NCBI GenBank assembly: GCA_020058145.1
Contig: JAGVEP010000452.1
Span: 1 to 7,457, forward strand
DNA length: 7,457 nt
From: Phycisphaerae bacterium
Lineage (GTDB): Bacteria > Planctomycetota > Phycisphaerae > UBA1845 > Fen-1342
Reading direction: 5' to 3'
The notes under the pieces were generated by a model that saw only the letters and a program-made list of their open reading frames with translations, was not told the origin of the DNA and did no database searches. This document shows positions 1 to 6,086 of this stretch, one piece after another. How positions within the stretch are numbered: the stretch's first letter is position 1; every line of letters begins with the position of its first letter. Both the position numbers and the translations under genes were made by a program.

Positions 1-9
1 GGGCCGCTA

Positions 10-31
10 CGGCCGACACGGAGATCGGCCG
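10..31 (-). terminator. Possible hairpin just after the helicase stop codon
   Basis: CGGCCGA (10-16) and TCGGCCG (25-31) form a perfect 7-bp stem with an 8-nt loop, directly after the minus-strand stop codon (32-34). No T tract follows within the window, so an intrinsic terminator is only a guess; the window edge cuts the context. A 9-nt direct repeat GGCCGCTAC (2-10 and 27-35) overlaps it. Confidence 0.25.
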
Positions 32-2356
32 CTACATTCCGCCGGCCAGCCACGCCCGCAGCAGCGTCACCGTCGCCGTCTTGTCCGGAATGGCATAGCC
101 CGGCCCCAGGTCGGGATCGTGATGGATCGCAATCCGCAGATTCGGCGGCCCGACGCAGCCGGGACAGCCATGCTCACACGGACACCCAGCAACCAGTTCG
201 TGCGCCATCCTCAGCAGCTCGGCAGCCCGTTCGTACCCGTGCCGCGCGTACCCGACGCCGCCTTCGTAACGGTCATATACCATGATCGTGCTGATGCCGA
301 GCTGCGACGAATTGACTATGCCGCCGACATCGTACCGATCGCACATCGCCAGCGGCGGCAGTGCGACCGTCAAGAGGTTGCGAACGCCGCTGAGAGCTTC
401 GTACACCTTGTGCCCGGCGGCGCGCGTGGTTTCGAGCGCGTCCGGTGGCGGCTGGAGCCACAGTCCAGTGGTATTGACTTGCTGAGCCGGCAACGTGAGC
501 GCCGTCTGACCGATTAGTTCTTGTGTATACAACTTGAATTTGCGAAAGGCTACCGTTTGCCAGCGGACCGTCACGTCGCCGAACATCCGTCGCCCGCCGA
601 GGCATTCGCTCTCTAGCCGTACCTCACCGAGCCGGCACTCGTCAGCGAGCACGGGCTGTGTGTAGTAATCCGCGTCAAACCGCTCGACGCGTGCGAGTCG
701 TGCGGGCTGATCGAGTTCGCGGACGAGATAGCTTTCGCCCTGATGAATGTAAACCGCTTCGGGATACACCAGTTCGGGCGCGGAGATTCCGTCCACCTGC
801 CCAATCACCTCGTTGCGACCCGCGCTGATGTCCACGATTGCGAACGTCGCCTTGCTGATCGTCCGCAGATTCGTCTGCGCAGCGGGAAACTCCGTCTGGT
901 CCCAGTGGTACTTGCCGCCGGTCTGCCGCAGCGTCTTTCTTTCCGCCAGCAACTCGACCACGTTTTCCGCGACGGCGCCGAAGCCGGCCAATTCCTCCGC
1001 CGTCAGCGGCAACTCGAACGCGGCACAGCCGAGCTGTGCGGCGAGGATGTGCGGGTTGTCGGGGTCGATGATCGCTTGTTCCAGCGGCCGGCTGAACACG
1101 AAGTCCGGGTTCCGCATGAGATACTGGTCCACCGGGTCGTCGTAGGCCACGAAGATCGCGAGCGATTCGTCCTGCCGGCGGCCCGCCCGCCCGGCCTGCT
1201 GCCACAGGCTGCAGAGCGTGCCGGGAAAACCGACGATGATCGCCGCGTCGAGGGCGCCCACGTCGATGCCGAGTTCCAGCGCATTCGTGGCACAGACGCC
1301 GAGCAACTGGCCACTGAAGAGCTGCTGCTCGATCTCGCGGCGTTCCAGCGGCAAGTATCCGCCGCGATAGGGCCGCACACGTTTGGCCAGGTCCGGGCGG
1401 CGACGTTGGAGCGCGTCGACCACGTACCGGCAGATCAACTCCGTCACGACGCGGGCCTTGGTGAACGTGATCGTCCCGGCCCCGTCCTCGATCAGCCGCT
1501 GCATCAGCTCCTTGGCCTCGACATTGCCGCTCCGCCGGGCCACGCGCGCCGGCTCGTCCAGCAGCGGCGGGTTCCACAGCACGAACCACTTTCGTCCGCG
1601 CGGCGCGCCGTCGCGGTCGATCAGCAGCATGTCGCGGCCGGTCAGCCGCTCGGCCAGGTCACGGGGGTTGCCAAGTGTCGCCGAGCAACAAATGAACTGC
1701 GGCGACGAGCCGTAGTGCCGGCAGATGCGCTGCAGCCGGCGCAGGACGCCGGCCACGTGGCTCCCGAATATGCCGCGGTACGTGTGAATCTCGTCCAGCA
1801 CGACGTACCGCAGCCGGGCAAGAAACCCGGCCCACTTGGCGTGATACGGCAAAATGCCCTGGTGCAGCATGTCGGGGTTCGAGAGCAGGATATTCGCGCT
1901 GCGGCGGATGCCGGGGCGCTGGTGAGTGGGCGTGTCCCCGTCGTAGCAGGCGGGCCGGAGCGTGTCGGCGAGGTCGGCAAGGTCGATAATCCGCTGTAGA
2001 CCGCCGAGTTGATCATACGCAAGTGCCTTAGCAGGAAAGAGATACAGCGCGGTCCGGTCGTGATCGGTCAGCAGCCCTGCAAAAACCGGCAAGTTGTAGC
2101 AGAAGCTCTTTCCGGAAGCGGTCCCGGTCGAAATGACCACATTCCGGCCGGCGAGGATCTCGTCGTACGCGCTGGCCTGGTGGCTGTAGAGCTGTTCGAT
2201 GTTCGCCGCCTGGAGCAAGCGCTGGAGCGTCTCCGGCAGCGGCGTCCGGGGCTGGGCGTAGTCTGCCGACCGGGGCTCGATGCACCGCACAGCGGCGATT
2301 TGCCCGCGGTACTGGCGCTGCGCCTTCAAACGTGCGACGAATTCCGTGGCGCGCAT
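32..2356 (-). CDS. mrfA: MrfA/YprA-type DEAD/DEAH-box DNA helicase with C-terminal zinc (DUF1998-type) domain
   Basis: 774 aa, close to the length of Bacillus subtilis MrfA, which it resembles along its whole length from memory. MrfA is an ATP-dependent 3'-5' DNA helicase that acts in mitomycin C damage repair; eukaryotic Hrq1 is a relative. Motifs in order: LYSHQ (56-60), Walker A TGTASGKS (77-84), PAKALAYDQ (108-116), DEIH (188-191), SATLGNP (225-231), TFTKAR (297-302), NALELGIDVGALD (358-370) and QQAGRAGRR (386-394). A C-terminal CPCEHGCPGC cluster (725-734) matches the four zinc-binding cysteines of MrfA. No motif is missing and no frameshift is seen. An in-frame ATG lies 14 codons upstream (2398), but the candidate promoter at 2403-2430 would start transcription near 2396. 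The start at 2356 also begins RATEFVARLKAQ, like the MrfA N-terminus, and has GAGG just before it. The MrfB exonuclease partner is not in the window. Family call very sure; orthology and repair role inferred. Confidence 0.95.
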   Translation of the reverse strand: MRATEFVARLKAQRQYRGQIAAVRCIEPRSADYAQPRTPLPETLQRLLQAANIEQLYSHQASAYDEILAGRNVVISTGTASGKSFCYNLPVFAGLLTDHDRTALYLFPAKALAYDQLGGLQRIIDLADLADTLRPACYDGDTPTHQRPGIRRSANILLSNPDMLHQGILPYHAKWAGFLARLRYVVLDEIHTYRGIFGSHVAGVLRRLQRICRHYGSSPQFICCSATLGNPRDLAERLTGRDMLLIDRDGAPRGRKWFVLWNPPLLDEPARVARRSGNVEAKELMQRLIEDGAGTITFTKARVVTELICRYVVDALQRRRPDLAKRVRPYRGGYLPLERREIEQQLFSGQLLGVCATNALELGIDVGALDAAIIVGFPGTLCSLWQQAGRAGRRQDESLAIFVAYDDPVDQYLMRNPDFVFSRPLEQAIIDPDNPHILAAQLGCAAFELPLTAEELAGFGAVAENVVELLAERKTLRQTGGKYHWDQTEFPAAQTNLRTISKATFAIVDISAGRNEVIGQVDGISAPELVYPEAVYIHQGESYLVRELDQPARLARVERFDADYYTQPVLADECRLGEVRLESECLGGRRMFGDVTVRWQTVAFRKFKLYTQELIGQTALTLPAQQVNTTGLWLQPPPDALETTRAAGHKVYEALSGVRNLLTVALPPLAMCDRYDVGGIVNSSQLGISTIMVYDRYEGGVGYARHGYERAAELLRMAHELVAGCPCEHGCPGCVGPPNLRIAIHHDPDLGPGYAIPDKTATVTLLRAWLAGGM

Positions 2357-2402
2357 GCCTCGCAGTCCAATAATCCGGAGCTCACAAGCCAGGTGCATTC
2401 GC

Positions 2403-2430
2403 AGTGTACAAACAAAGCCCTAACTTTCAA
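2403..2430 (-). promoter_or_regulatory. Candidate sigma70-type promoter of the helicase gene
   Basis: Read on the minus strand, TTGAAA (2430-2425) is followed after 16 bp by TACACT (2408-2403). This is 5/6 and 4/6 to the consensus. Transcription would begin near 2396, leaving a leader of about 40 nt to the ATG at 2356 and making the upstream ATG at 2398 unlikely. The second box resembles those of the two prepilin-like promoters (GATACT, GACACT). Seen by eye only; no scoring was possible. Confidence 0.45.
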
Positions 2431-2436
2431 TAGGAC

Positions 2437-2466
2437 TTGACTAGGGCCCATCATTTTGCGGATACT
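2437..2466 (+). promoter_or_regulatory. Promoter of the first prepilin-like gene
   Basis: TTGACT (2437-2442), an 18-bp spacer, then GATACT (2461-2466). It is supported by an almost superposable element before the second paralogue (3705-3734). Both have TTGAC, the same 18-bp spacing, and TTTTGCGGA-y-ACTG across the second box. The TG three bases before the box could act as an extended -10 element. Conservation between two otherwise diverged non-coding regions is the main evidence. Confidence 0.7.
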
Positions 2467-2636
2467 GCACTAAGTAGCCCAGGGCGTCGTGTCGTCCACA
2501 CTTCGGACCGCTGGCGCGTTCGAGGGTCGCTGCGAAATCCTCGCAACGCTGCCTGTTCGCAGGGCTACGATCTCAGAGCGTAGGGAGCACGCGACCCGTG
2601 CTGATGGCGGGTTTCTGGCTGCCAAGGAGCGTGCTG
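2467..2636 (+). promoter_or_regulatory. Structured 5' leader and ribosome binding site of the first prepilin-like gene
   Basis: About 165 nt between promoter and start codon. It contains three small perfect hairpins: TGCGA/TCGCA (2531-2535/2541-2545), CTACG/CGTAG (2565-2569/2579-2583) and GCACG/CGTGC (2587-2591/2597-2601). The Shine-Dalgarno AAGGAG (2624-2629) lies 7 nt before the ATG at 2637 and decides that start over an in-frame GTG at 2598. The words AGGGCTrCGAyC (from 2561) and GACCCGTG (2593-2600) recur in the same order in the second gene's leader. I recognise no known riboswitch. Confidence 0.4.
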
Positions 2637-3611
2637 ATGAGTCGGAGAATACTCGCTCGACGTGGCTTTACACTGATCGAGCTGCTCGTGGTCGTGGCGA
2701 TCATCGCCCTGCTGATCTCGATCCTGCTCCCCACGCTGCGGGATGCACGCGAGCAGGCGAAAATCGGCAAGTGCCTCGCCAACTACCGGCAGCTCATGAC
2801 CTGCTCGGTCCAGTATTTCCTCGATTACGATGACGGCTTCCCGTTTCTCGCGAAGCTCGGCACTGGGTGGATGGGGGTCTGCATGTGGGAGTACGGCGGA
2901 AAGACCCCGCGCGACTTCTGGAAGCCCCTTTACGGGGGCGTGTTCTGGTGGGAGGTCACGCAGAGGCCCCTCAATCCGTATCTTCTCGGCGGGAAAGTTG
3001 AAGCGGACCTATTCGTTGAGCCCGGCAATCCGAGCTCGCGTAGCCGCACCGAAATCGAGGTCTTGCACTGTCCTGGCGACCGCGTCTCTCATCAGTCATC
3101 CTGGGAAGAGGGCGTGAACGCGCTCCCTAAAGGGCTGAGCTGCTACGACGACACTGGTACGTCGTATCAGTACAACATCCACGCGCTCAGCCCACGGGCT
3201 TCCGGTCACTGGGGCGGCGAGTCCGGACGCGAACTCGGCGTGCCCTTCGGCAACGGCAACGATGAGGACCTGTGGTACAACATGGGCGAGGGCTGGGCGA
3301 TTGCCGGCAAGGTGCAGACGAAGAAAACACTCTTCAAGCAGGCCAGCACCTACGTGATGTTCATGGAAGATCCGATGGACTGGGGGCTGTCGTTCGGTAT
3401 CCCGGTGCTCGGGTCGCACGGCAAGGTCAATAAGCACGGCGTCGCCTTTCTCGACGGCCACGCCGAGAGCAAAAACTGCGACACCCGCAGTTACTGCGGC
3501 GTGGGCTGGGAGTCGATTGTGATGGACTGGATCTATGGCTGGAACGCGGCCGAGCCCCCGCGGCCATTCTGGTACCGGGACCAATACGTCAACTGCAATC
3601 CGCCCGAATAG
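2637..3611 (+). CDS. Prepilin-type N-terminal cleavage/methylation protein, DG-H family (copy 1)
   Basis: 324 aa. Residues 1-10 are the basic prepilin leader ending in Gly10. Cleavage before Phe11 by a prepilin peptidase, with Glu15 at mature position +5, is the rule for type IV pilins and type II pseudopilins. Residues 11-32 form the hydrophobic helix. The rest is the exported domain typical of the large planctomycete families: HCPGDR (144-149), SYQYN (176-180), QASTYVMFMEDP (235-246) and FLDGHAE (271-277). The His-to-DG spacing is H-X11-DG (His261 to Asp273), not the usual X9. Cysteines 46, 82, 145, 169, 281, 287 and 320 are conserved in copy 2; Cys56 is not. The start has AAGGAG 7 nt upstream. 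The N-terminal class is certain. The role is unknown: such proteins are annotated as pseudopilin-like, without a proven job, and no secretion genes lie nearby. Confidence 0.93.
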   Translation: MSRRILARRGFTLIELLVVVAIIALLISILLPTLRDAREQAKIGKCLANYRQLMTCSVQYFLDYDDGFPFLAKLGTGWMGVCMWEYGGKTPRDFWKPLYGGVFWWEVTQRPLNPYLLGGKVEADLFVEPGNPSSRSRTEIEVLHCPGDRVSHQSSWEEGVNALPKGLSCYDDTGTSYQYNIHALSPRASGHWGGESGRELGVPFGNGNDEDLWYNMGEGWAIAGKVQTKKTLFKQASTYVMFMEDPMDWGLSFGIPVLGSHGKVNKHGVAFLDGHAESKNCDTRSYCGVGWESIVMDWIYGWNAAEPPRPFWYRDQYVNCNPPE

Positions 3612-3677
3612 GCGTCGGAATGCCTGGACGTGTTCCTGCTATTAACGGACCAAAATGACCCCATTTGGCGAAAACCA

Positions 3678-3702
3678 GGGGCCGCACTTTTTGCTCGGCC
3701 CC
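3678..3702 (+). terminator. GC hairpin between the two prepilin-like genes, possible terminator
   Basis: GGGGCCG (3678-3684) pairs with CGGCCCC (3696-3702) around an 11-nt loop holding the T run. It is therefore not a classic hairpin-then-T terminator. It ends 2 nt before the -35 box of the next promoter. The loop sits in CGCACTTTTTGC (3683-3694), a 12-mer that reappears in the terminator after copy 2 (4987-4998). A weaker stem CCAAAATG/CATTTGG lies at 3650-3668. The rest of 3612-3677 shows nothing further. Confidence 0.35.
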
Positions 3703-3704
3703 CC

Positions 3705-3734
3705 TTGACAATTACCGACGGTTTTGCGGACACT
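3705..3734 (+). promoter_or_regulatory. Promoter of the second prepilin-like gene
   Basis: TTGACA (3705-3710, perfect consensus), an 18-bp spacer, then GACACT (3729-3734), preceded by TTTTGCG. It matches the copy 1 promoter in both boxes, spacer length and the TTTTGCGGA-y-ACTG core. It therefore seems each copy is transcribed from its own start rather than as one operon. Confidence 0.72.
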
Positions 3735-3895
3735 GGTAGCGCTGGGCTCTGGCGACGTGCGGTACGTGCCCGGGTCCGGCCAAGCGTGCAGGAGTCTCGC
3801 CGGTAACTCCTGGCGCCGGAGCCAGTTAGGGCTGCGACCCCGACGTGGCGGCCTGCGGCTGACCCGTGATTCCGGCCCTACGTAGGAGTGAACGA
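3735..3895 (+). promoter_or_regulatory. Structured 5' leader and ribosome binding site of the second prepilin-like gene
   Basis: About 160 nt, nearly the length of the copy 1 leader. A hairpin pairs TAAC (3804-3807) and TGGC (3811-3814) with GCCAGTTA (3821-3828), with a 3-nt bulge; AGGAG/CTCCT (3790-3794/3807-3811) is a competing stem. AGGGCTGCGACC (from 3828) and GACCCGTG (3861-3868) match copy 1. AGGAG (3884-3888) lies 7 nt before the ATG at 3896, favouring it over an in-frame GTG at 3866. The palindrome CCTACGTAGG (3877-3886) overlaps the Shine-Dalgarno. Confidence 0.4.
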
Positions 3896-4879
3896 ATGTT
3901 TCGCAAAAGCTTGGCTCGGCGCGGTTTTACGTTGATCGAGCTGCTCGTGGTCGTGGCGATCATCGCCCTGTTGATCTCGATTCTGCTTCCCTCGCTGCGT
4001 GATGCGCGCGAGCAGGCCAAGATGGCCAAGTGCCTGGCCAACTACCGGGGACTCATGACCAGCACGATGCAGTACTTCCTCGACTTCAACGATAATTTCC
4101 CGTTTATGAATGACCCCGTCCGCGGTGGCATCTGCACTTGGTCCTATGGCGGCAAAACGACGCGCGCATATTGGTATGGCGGCGTGTTCTGGTGGGAAGT
4201 GCAGGATAAGCCGATGAACCCGTATCTTCTGGGTGGCAAGGTTGAGAGGGACATCCTGCTGACCCCTGGCGACGAGAGCTCGCGACAACGCACCGAGGTC
4301 GAGGCCGCCCACTGCCCCGGCGACCGCTTATCGCACCAATCGCTCGATTGGCAAAGCCCGAACGCTGCCCAGCCTGTCAAGGGGCTGAGTTGCTATGATG
4401 ACACCGGGACATCCTACCAGTACAACCTGCACTCGTTGAGCCCTGGGTCGTCTGGACCCGCCGCGTCGGGCGAAAGCGGGGTCACTCTAGTGGCGCCTTG
4501 GCCGGGCAGCCTGTGGGACCTTGACCCTGCACAGCCGGCCATGGGCTGGGCGGTGGCCGGACAAGCCATGGTGAAGAGAGTGGTCGCCAAGCAAGCCAGC
4601 ACGTACGTGATGTTCCTGGAAGACCCGATGGACTGGGGCCTCGCGTTTCGCACGAACGAAATCGGCTCCCACGGCAAGATCAACAAGCACGGCGTGGGCT
4701 TCCTCGACGGTCACGCCGAAAGCAAGATCTGCGACACGCGCAAGCTGTGCGGCGTCGGTTGGGAATCGATCGTGAACGAGTGGATTTGGCCGACGTCGGG
4801 TCCGAACCAAGGCATCCAGCCGAGGCCGTGGTCATACAGCACCGATTATTTTAACTGCGATCCGCCCCCGCCCCTGTAG
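3896..4879 (+). CDS. Prepilin-type N-terminal cleavage/methylation protein, DG-H family (copy 2)
   Basis: 327 aa, a clear paralogue of the upstream gene. The leader MFRKSLARRG is followed by Phe11 and Glu15 and a hydrophobic helix (11-32), so it should be processed by prepilin peptidase and anchored by the helix. Shared blocks: YGGKT, YGGVFWWEV (94-102), NPYLLGGKVE (108-117), HCPGDRLSHQS (139-149), GLSCYDDTGTSYQYN (163-177), KQASTYVMFLEDPMDWGL (232-249), FLDGHAESK (269-277) and CGVGWESIV (285-293). The least conserved stretches are residues 70-93, 185-228 and the C-terminal tail. The His-to-DG spacing is again X11 (His259 to Asp271). The seven conserved cysteines are 46, 80, 140, 166, 279, 285 and 321. 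The protein ends proline-rich (CDPPPPL). Expected to sit in the inner membrane or an exported filament-like assembly; function unknown. Confidence 0.93.
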   Translation: MFRKSLARRGFTLIELLVVVAIIALLISILLPSLRDAREQAKMAKCLANYRGLMTSTMQYFLDFNDNFPFMNDPVRGGICTWSYGGKTTRAYWYGGVFWWEVQDKPMNPYLLGGKVERDILLTPGDESSRQRTEVEAAHCPGDRLSHQSLDWQSPNAAQPVKGLSCYDDTGTSYQYNLHSLSPGSSGPAASGESGVTLVAPWPGSLWDLDPAQPAMGWAVAGQAMVKRVVAKQASTYVMFLEDPMDWGLAFRTNEIGSHGKINKHGVGFLDGHAESKICDTRKLCGVGWESIVNEWIWPTSGPNQGIQPRPWSYSTDYFNCDPPPPL

Positions 4880-4905
4880 ACCAGCGAGCCGGGCTTCGCT
4901 ATCCT
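4877..4905 (+). promoter_or_regulatory. Weak candidate promoter for the small membrane gene
   Basis: TAGACC (4877-4882), a 17-bp spacer, then TATCCT (4900-4905). Each is 4/6 to consensus, and the first box overlaps the stop codon of copy 2. It lies upstream of the terminator at 4959-4996, so transcripts from it would still have to pass that hairpin. It could easily be chance. Confidence 0.18.
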
Positions 4906-4958
4906 GATTCCCGGCCCCCGCCCGATCGACCCGCGGTCGACAGGGAGTGCGAGACGAT

Positions 4959-4996
4959 GTGCCGCCGCGGCGCGAGGGGCCCGCGGCGCACTTTTT
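4959..4996 (+). terminator. Intrinsic terminator after the second prepilin-like gene
   Basis: GTGC-C-GCCGCGG (4959-4970) pairs with CCGCGGCGCAC (4981-4991). This gives 11 base pairs with one bulged C and a 10-nt loop, followed at once by TTTTT (4992-4996). It ends 80-120 nt after the copy 2 stop codon. Unusually, the next gene's Shine-Dalgarno begins 4 nt after the T run, so the element might also act as an attenuator of that gene. Confidence 0.75.
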
Positions 4997-5011
4997 GCAC
5001 AAGGAGCTAGG

Positions 5012-5416
5012 ATGTCACCGGCCGTCAAGAACGCGATTCTGGTTGCCGTCGTCGCAGTGCTGCTGGTGGGGGCCGTCTTCATCTACAAGAAACAGAGCAG
5101 CGGCACCACGTACCCGGATGATCCGAATCTGGCGACGCCCTGGATGTGCGACGAAACGGGCGAGCACTTCAAGCTAACGCCTGCGAAGTACCAGGACTGG
5201 TTCAACAGCCCGGACAAGGTGAAACACGACCCGAATCTGCCGGCGCGTCTGGTTGTGTTCCAGAACCCCAACACCGGCCGCTTCACGGTCGTGCGGGCGG
5301 AAATCGATCCGTTGACCAGGGAGTGGTTCATTCCGACGAACTCGAAGGGCGAGGCGGTACCCATTCCGGAGAAGATTCAGAAGGCGAAAGAAGAGGCACG
5401 GAAAGCCAGGAAATAG
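5012..5416 (+). CDS. Small single-pass membrane protein, unknown function
   Basis: 134 aa. AAGGAG (5001-5006) is 5 nt before the ATG, a strong start. Residues 8-25 (ILVAVVAVLLVGAVF region) form one membrane helix or uncleaved signal anchor. The rest should lie outside the cytoplasm: a short segment PWMCDETGEHFKLTP (43-57), then a compact domain with a probable beta stretch LPARLVVFQNPNTGRFTVV (76-94). A lysine- and glutamate-rich helical tail (119-134) ends the protein. It has one cysteine (Cys46). The WMCDETG segment faintly recalls zinc-ribbon-like C-x2-C motifs of small planctomycete proteins, but the second cysteine is absent here. It is flanked by terminators on both sides. I do not recognise the family; a link to the prepilin-like genes rests only on position. 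Confidence 0.82.
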   Translation: MSPAVKNAILVAVVAVLLVGAVFIYKKQSSGTTYPDDPNLATPWMCDETGEHFKLTPAKYQDWFNSPDKVKHDPNLPARLVVFQNPNTGRFTVVRAEIDPLTREWFIPTNSKGEAVPIPEKIQKAKEEARKARK

Positions 5417-5456
5417 CCGGCGGGGCCCGCTGCCCCCGTTCTCCTTGCGATCAACC

Positions 5457-5501
5457 AACGGCCCCCCGCAGCCTGATGAGGCTGCGCGGGGCCGTTGTTT
5501 T
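5457..5501 (+). terminator. Strong intrinsic terminator after the small membrane gene
   Basis: AACGGCCCCCCGCAGCC (5457-5473) pairs with GGCTGCGCGGGGCCGTT (5480-5496). This is a 17-bp stem with one mismatch and a 6-nt loop TGATGA, followed by GTTTT and a T-rich stretch to 5506. It begins 40 nt after the stop codon at 5414-5416. Confidence 0.9.
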
Positions 5502-5578
5502 GCTTTGCCACCTCGAATTGGTCCGGAAGACTGCGGGCCCACGTCCACCGCGCGTCGGTGTAGCAGCGATCCCAAGGA

Positions 5579-5672
5579 CTTCTCTCCCCCGTGGGGTGAA
5601 GGCAGGGTGAGCGGCAGCAGGCCGAGCGGCAAGACTCTCCCCCGACCCGTTCCTGGGATGGAGGGGGGGGAG
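5579..5672 (+). repeat. REP-like GC-rich extragenic repeat
   Basis: Two imperfect inverted modules. The first is CTTCTCTCCCCC facing GTGGGGTGAAG (5579-5601), followed by GCAGGGTGAGC. The second is CTCTCCCCCGACCC (from 5635) facing GGGATGGAGGGGGGGG. The style matches the widespread extragenic elements of many high-GC genomes, whose minus strand reads CTCACCCTGCC...CTCTCCC. A spurious minus-strand translation contains the tell-tale LTLPSPHGGEK peptide. The flanking stretch 5502-5736 shows no gene. Being a multi-copy family is inferred from memory of such elements. Confidence 0.5.
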
Positions 5673-5736
5673 GTAGCTTCGCATGCGCCTGAGTTGCTAA
5701 GATGATCATGGCCGGCATGTTCGCTGGAAAATGTGA

Positions 5737-6081
5737 ATGACCGATCTTCCGCCGCTAGCGATCCCCCCTCGCCGCCAGGCAGCCGCTGATCCGGCGGCGC
5801 TGCCCACGGAGTTGGGGAGTGATCTACGCGACCTGCGGCGACAGGGATCGATCCTGATCCTGCTGAGCTTGGGTATCCTGGGGGTTTTGATCGGCATTCA
5901 TTTCCTGTTCGCCGCGTTCGTGCGGACGTCCGTGTCGTTGGCCATCGGCCTCTTCGCGGGCCGGTTCGTGATGCAGACGCTTGAGCTAGCCTGGCTGCGG
6001 GGGCGCTTCGCTCAACCCTCCGAGGCCGCGATTCGCCGGTACGCGCAACTCGCGGTCTGGCTGTCACGGGGCGCCCCCTGA
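5737..6081 (+). CDS. Probable two-helix membrane protein, unknown function
   Basis: 114 aa. The N-terminal third is proline- and alanine-rich and soluble (1-37). A strong hydrophobic helix follows at about 38-61 (ILILLSLGILGVLIGIHF) and a second at about 64-87, interrupted by Arg76. A short basic amphipathic tail (RYAQLAVWLSRG) ends it. The ribosome binding site is weak (GGA 8 nt before the ATG). The sensible hydrophobic pattern makes this frame much better than the 305-aa arginine-rich frame on the other strand, which spans three unrelated features. It has no recognisable family and no operon partner. It may be orphaned by the rearrangement that left the transposase remnant 150 bp downstream. 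Confidence 0.55.
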   Translation: MTDLPPLAIPPRRQAAADPAALPTELGSDLRDLRRQGSILILLSLGILGVLIGIHFLFAAFVRTSVSLAIGLFAGRFVMQTLELAWLRGRFAQPSEAAIRRYAQLAVWLSRGAP

Positions 6082-6086
6082 CATAG

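Noticed and set aside
675..1589. 304-codon minus-strand frame overlapping the helicase
   Set aside because: Same strand but shifted frame within the helicase; arginine-, alanine- and glycine-rich, without motifs.
743..1999. 418-codon plus-strand open frame inside the helicase gene
   Set aside because: It is antisense to a clearly conserved helicase. Its composition (rich in R, V, H, Q, D, with no domains) is the usual mirror of a high-GC gene.
2357..2398. Upstream ATG adding 14 residues to the helicase
   Set aside because: It has no Shine-Dalgarno, lies at or before the expected transcription start, and MrfA-like proteins begin near the downstream Met.
2598..2636. GTG start adding 13 residues to the first prepilin-like protein
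   Set aside because: AAGGAG is 7 nt before the ATG at 2637. The extension would spoil the short basic prepilin leader seen in both paralogues.
5457..5501. Long inverted repeat as part of a mobile element end
   Set aside because: A 17-bp stem with a 6-nt loop followed by a T tract, 40 nt after a stop codon, is better explained as an intrinsic terminator.
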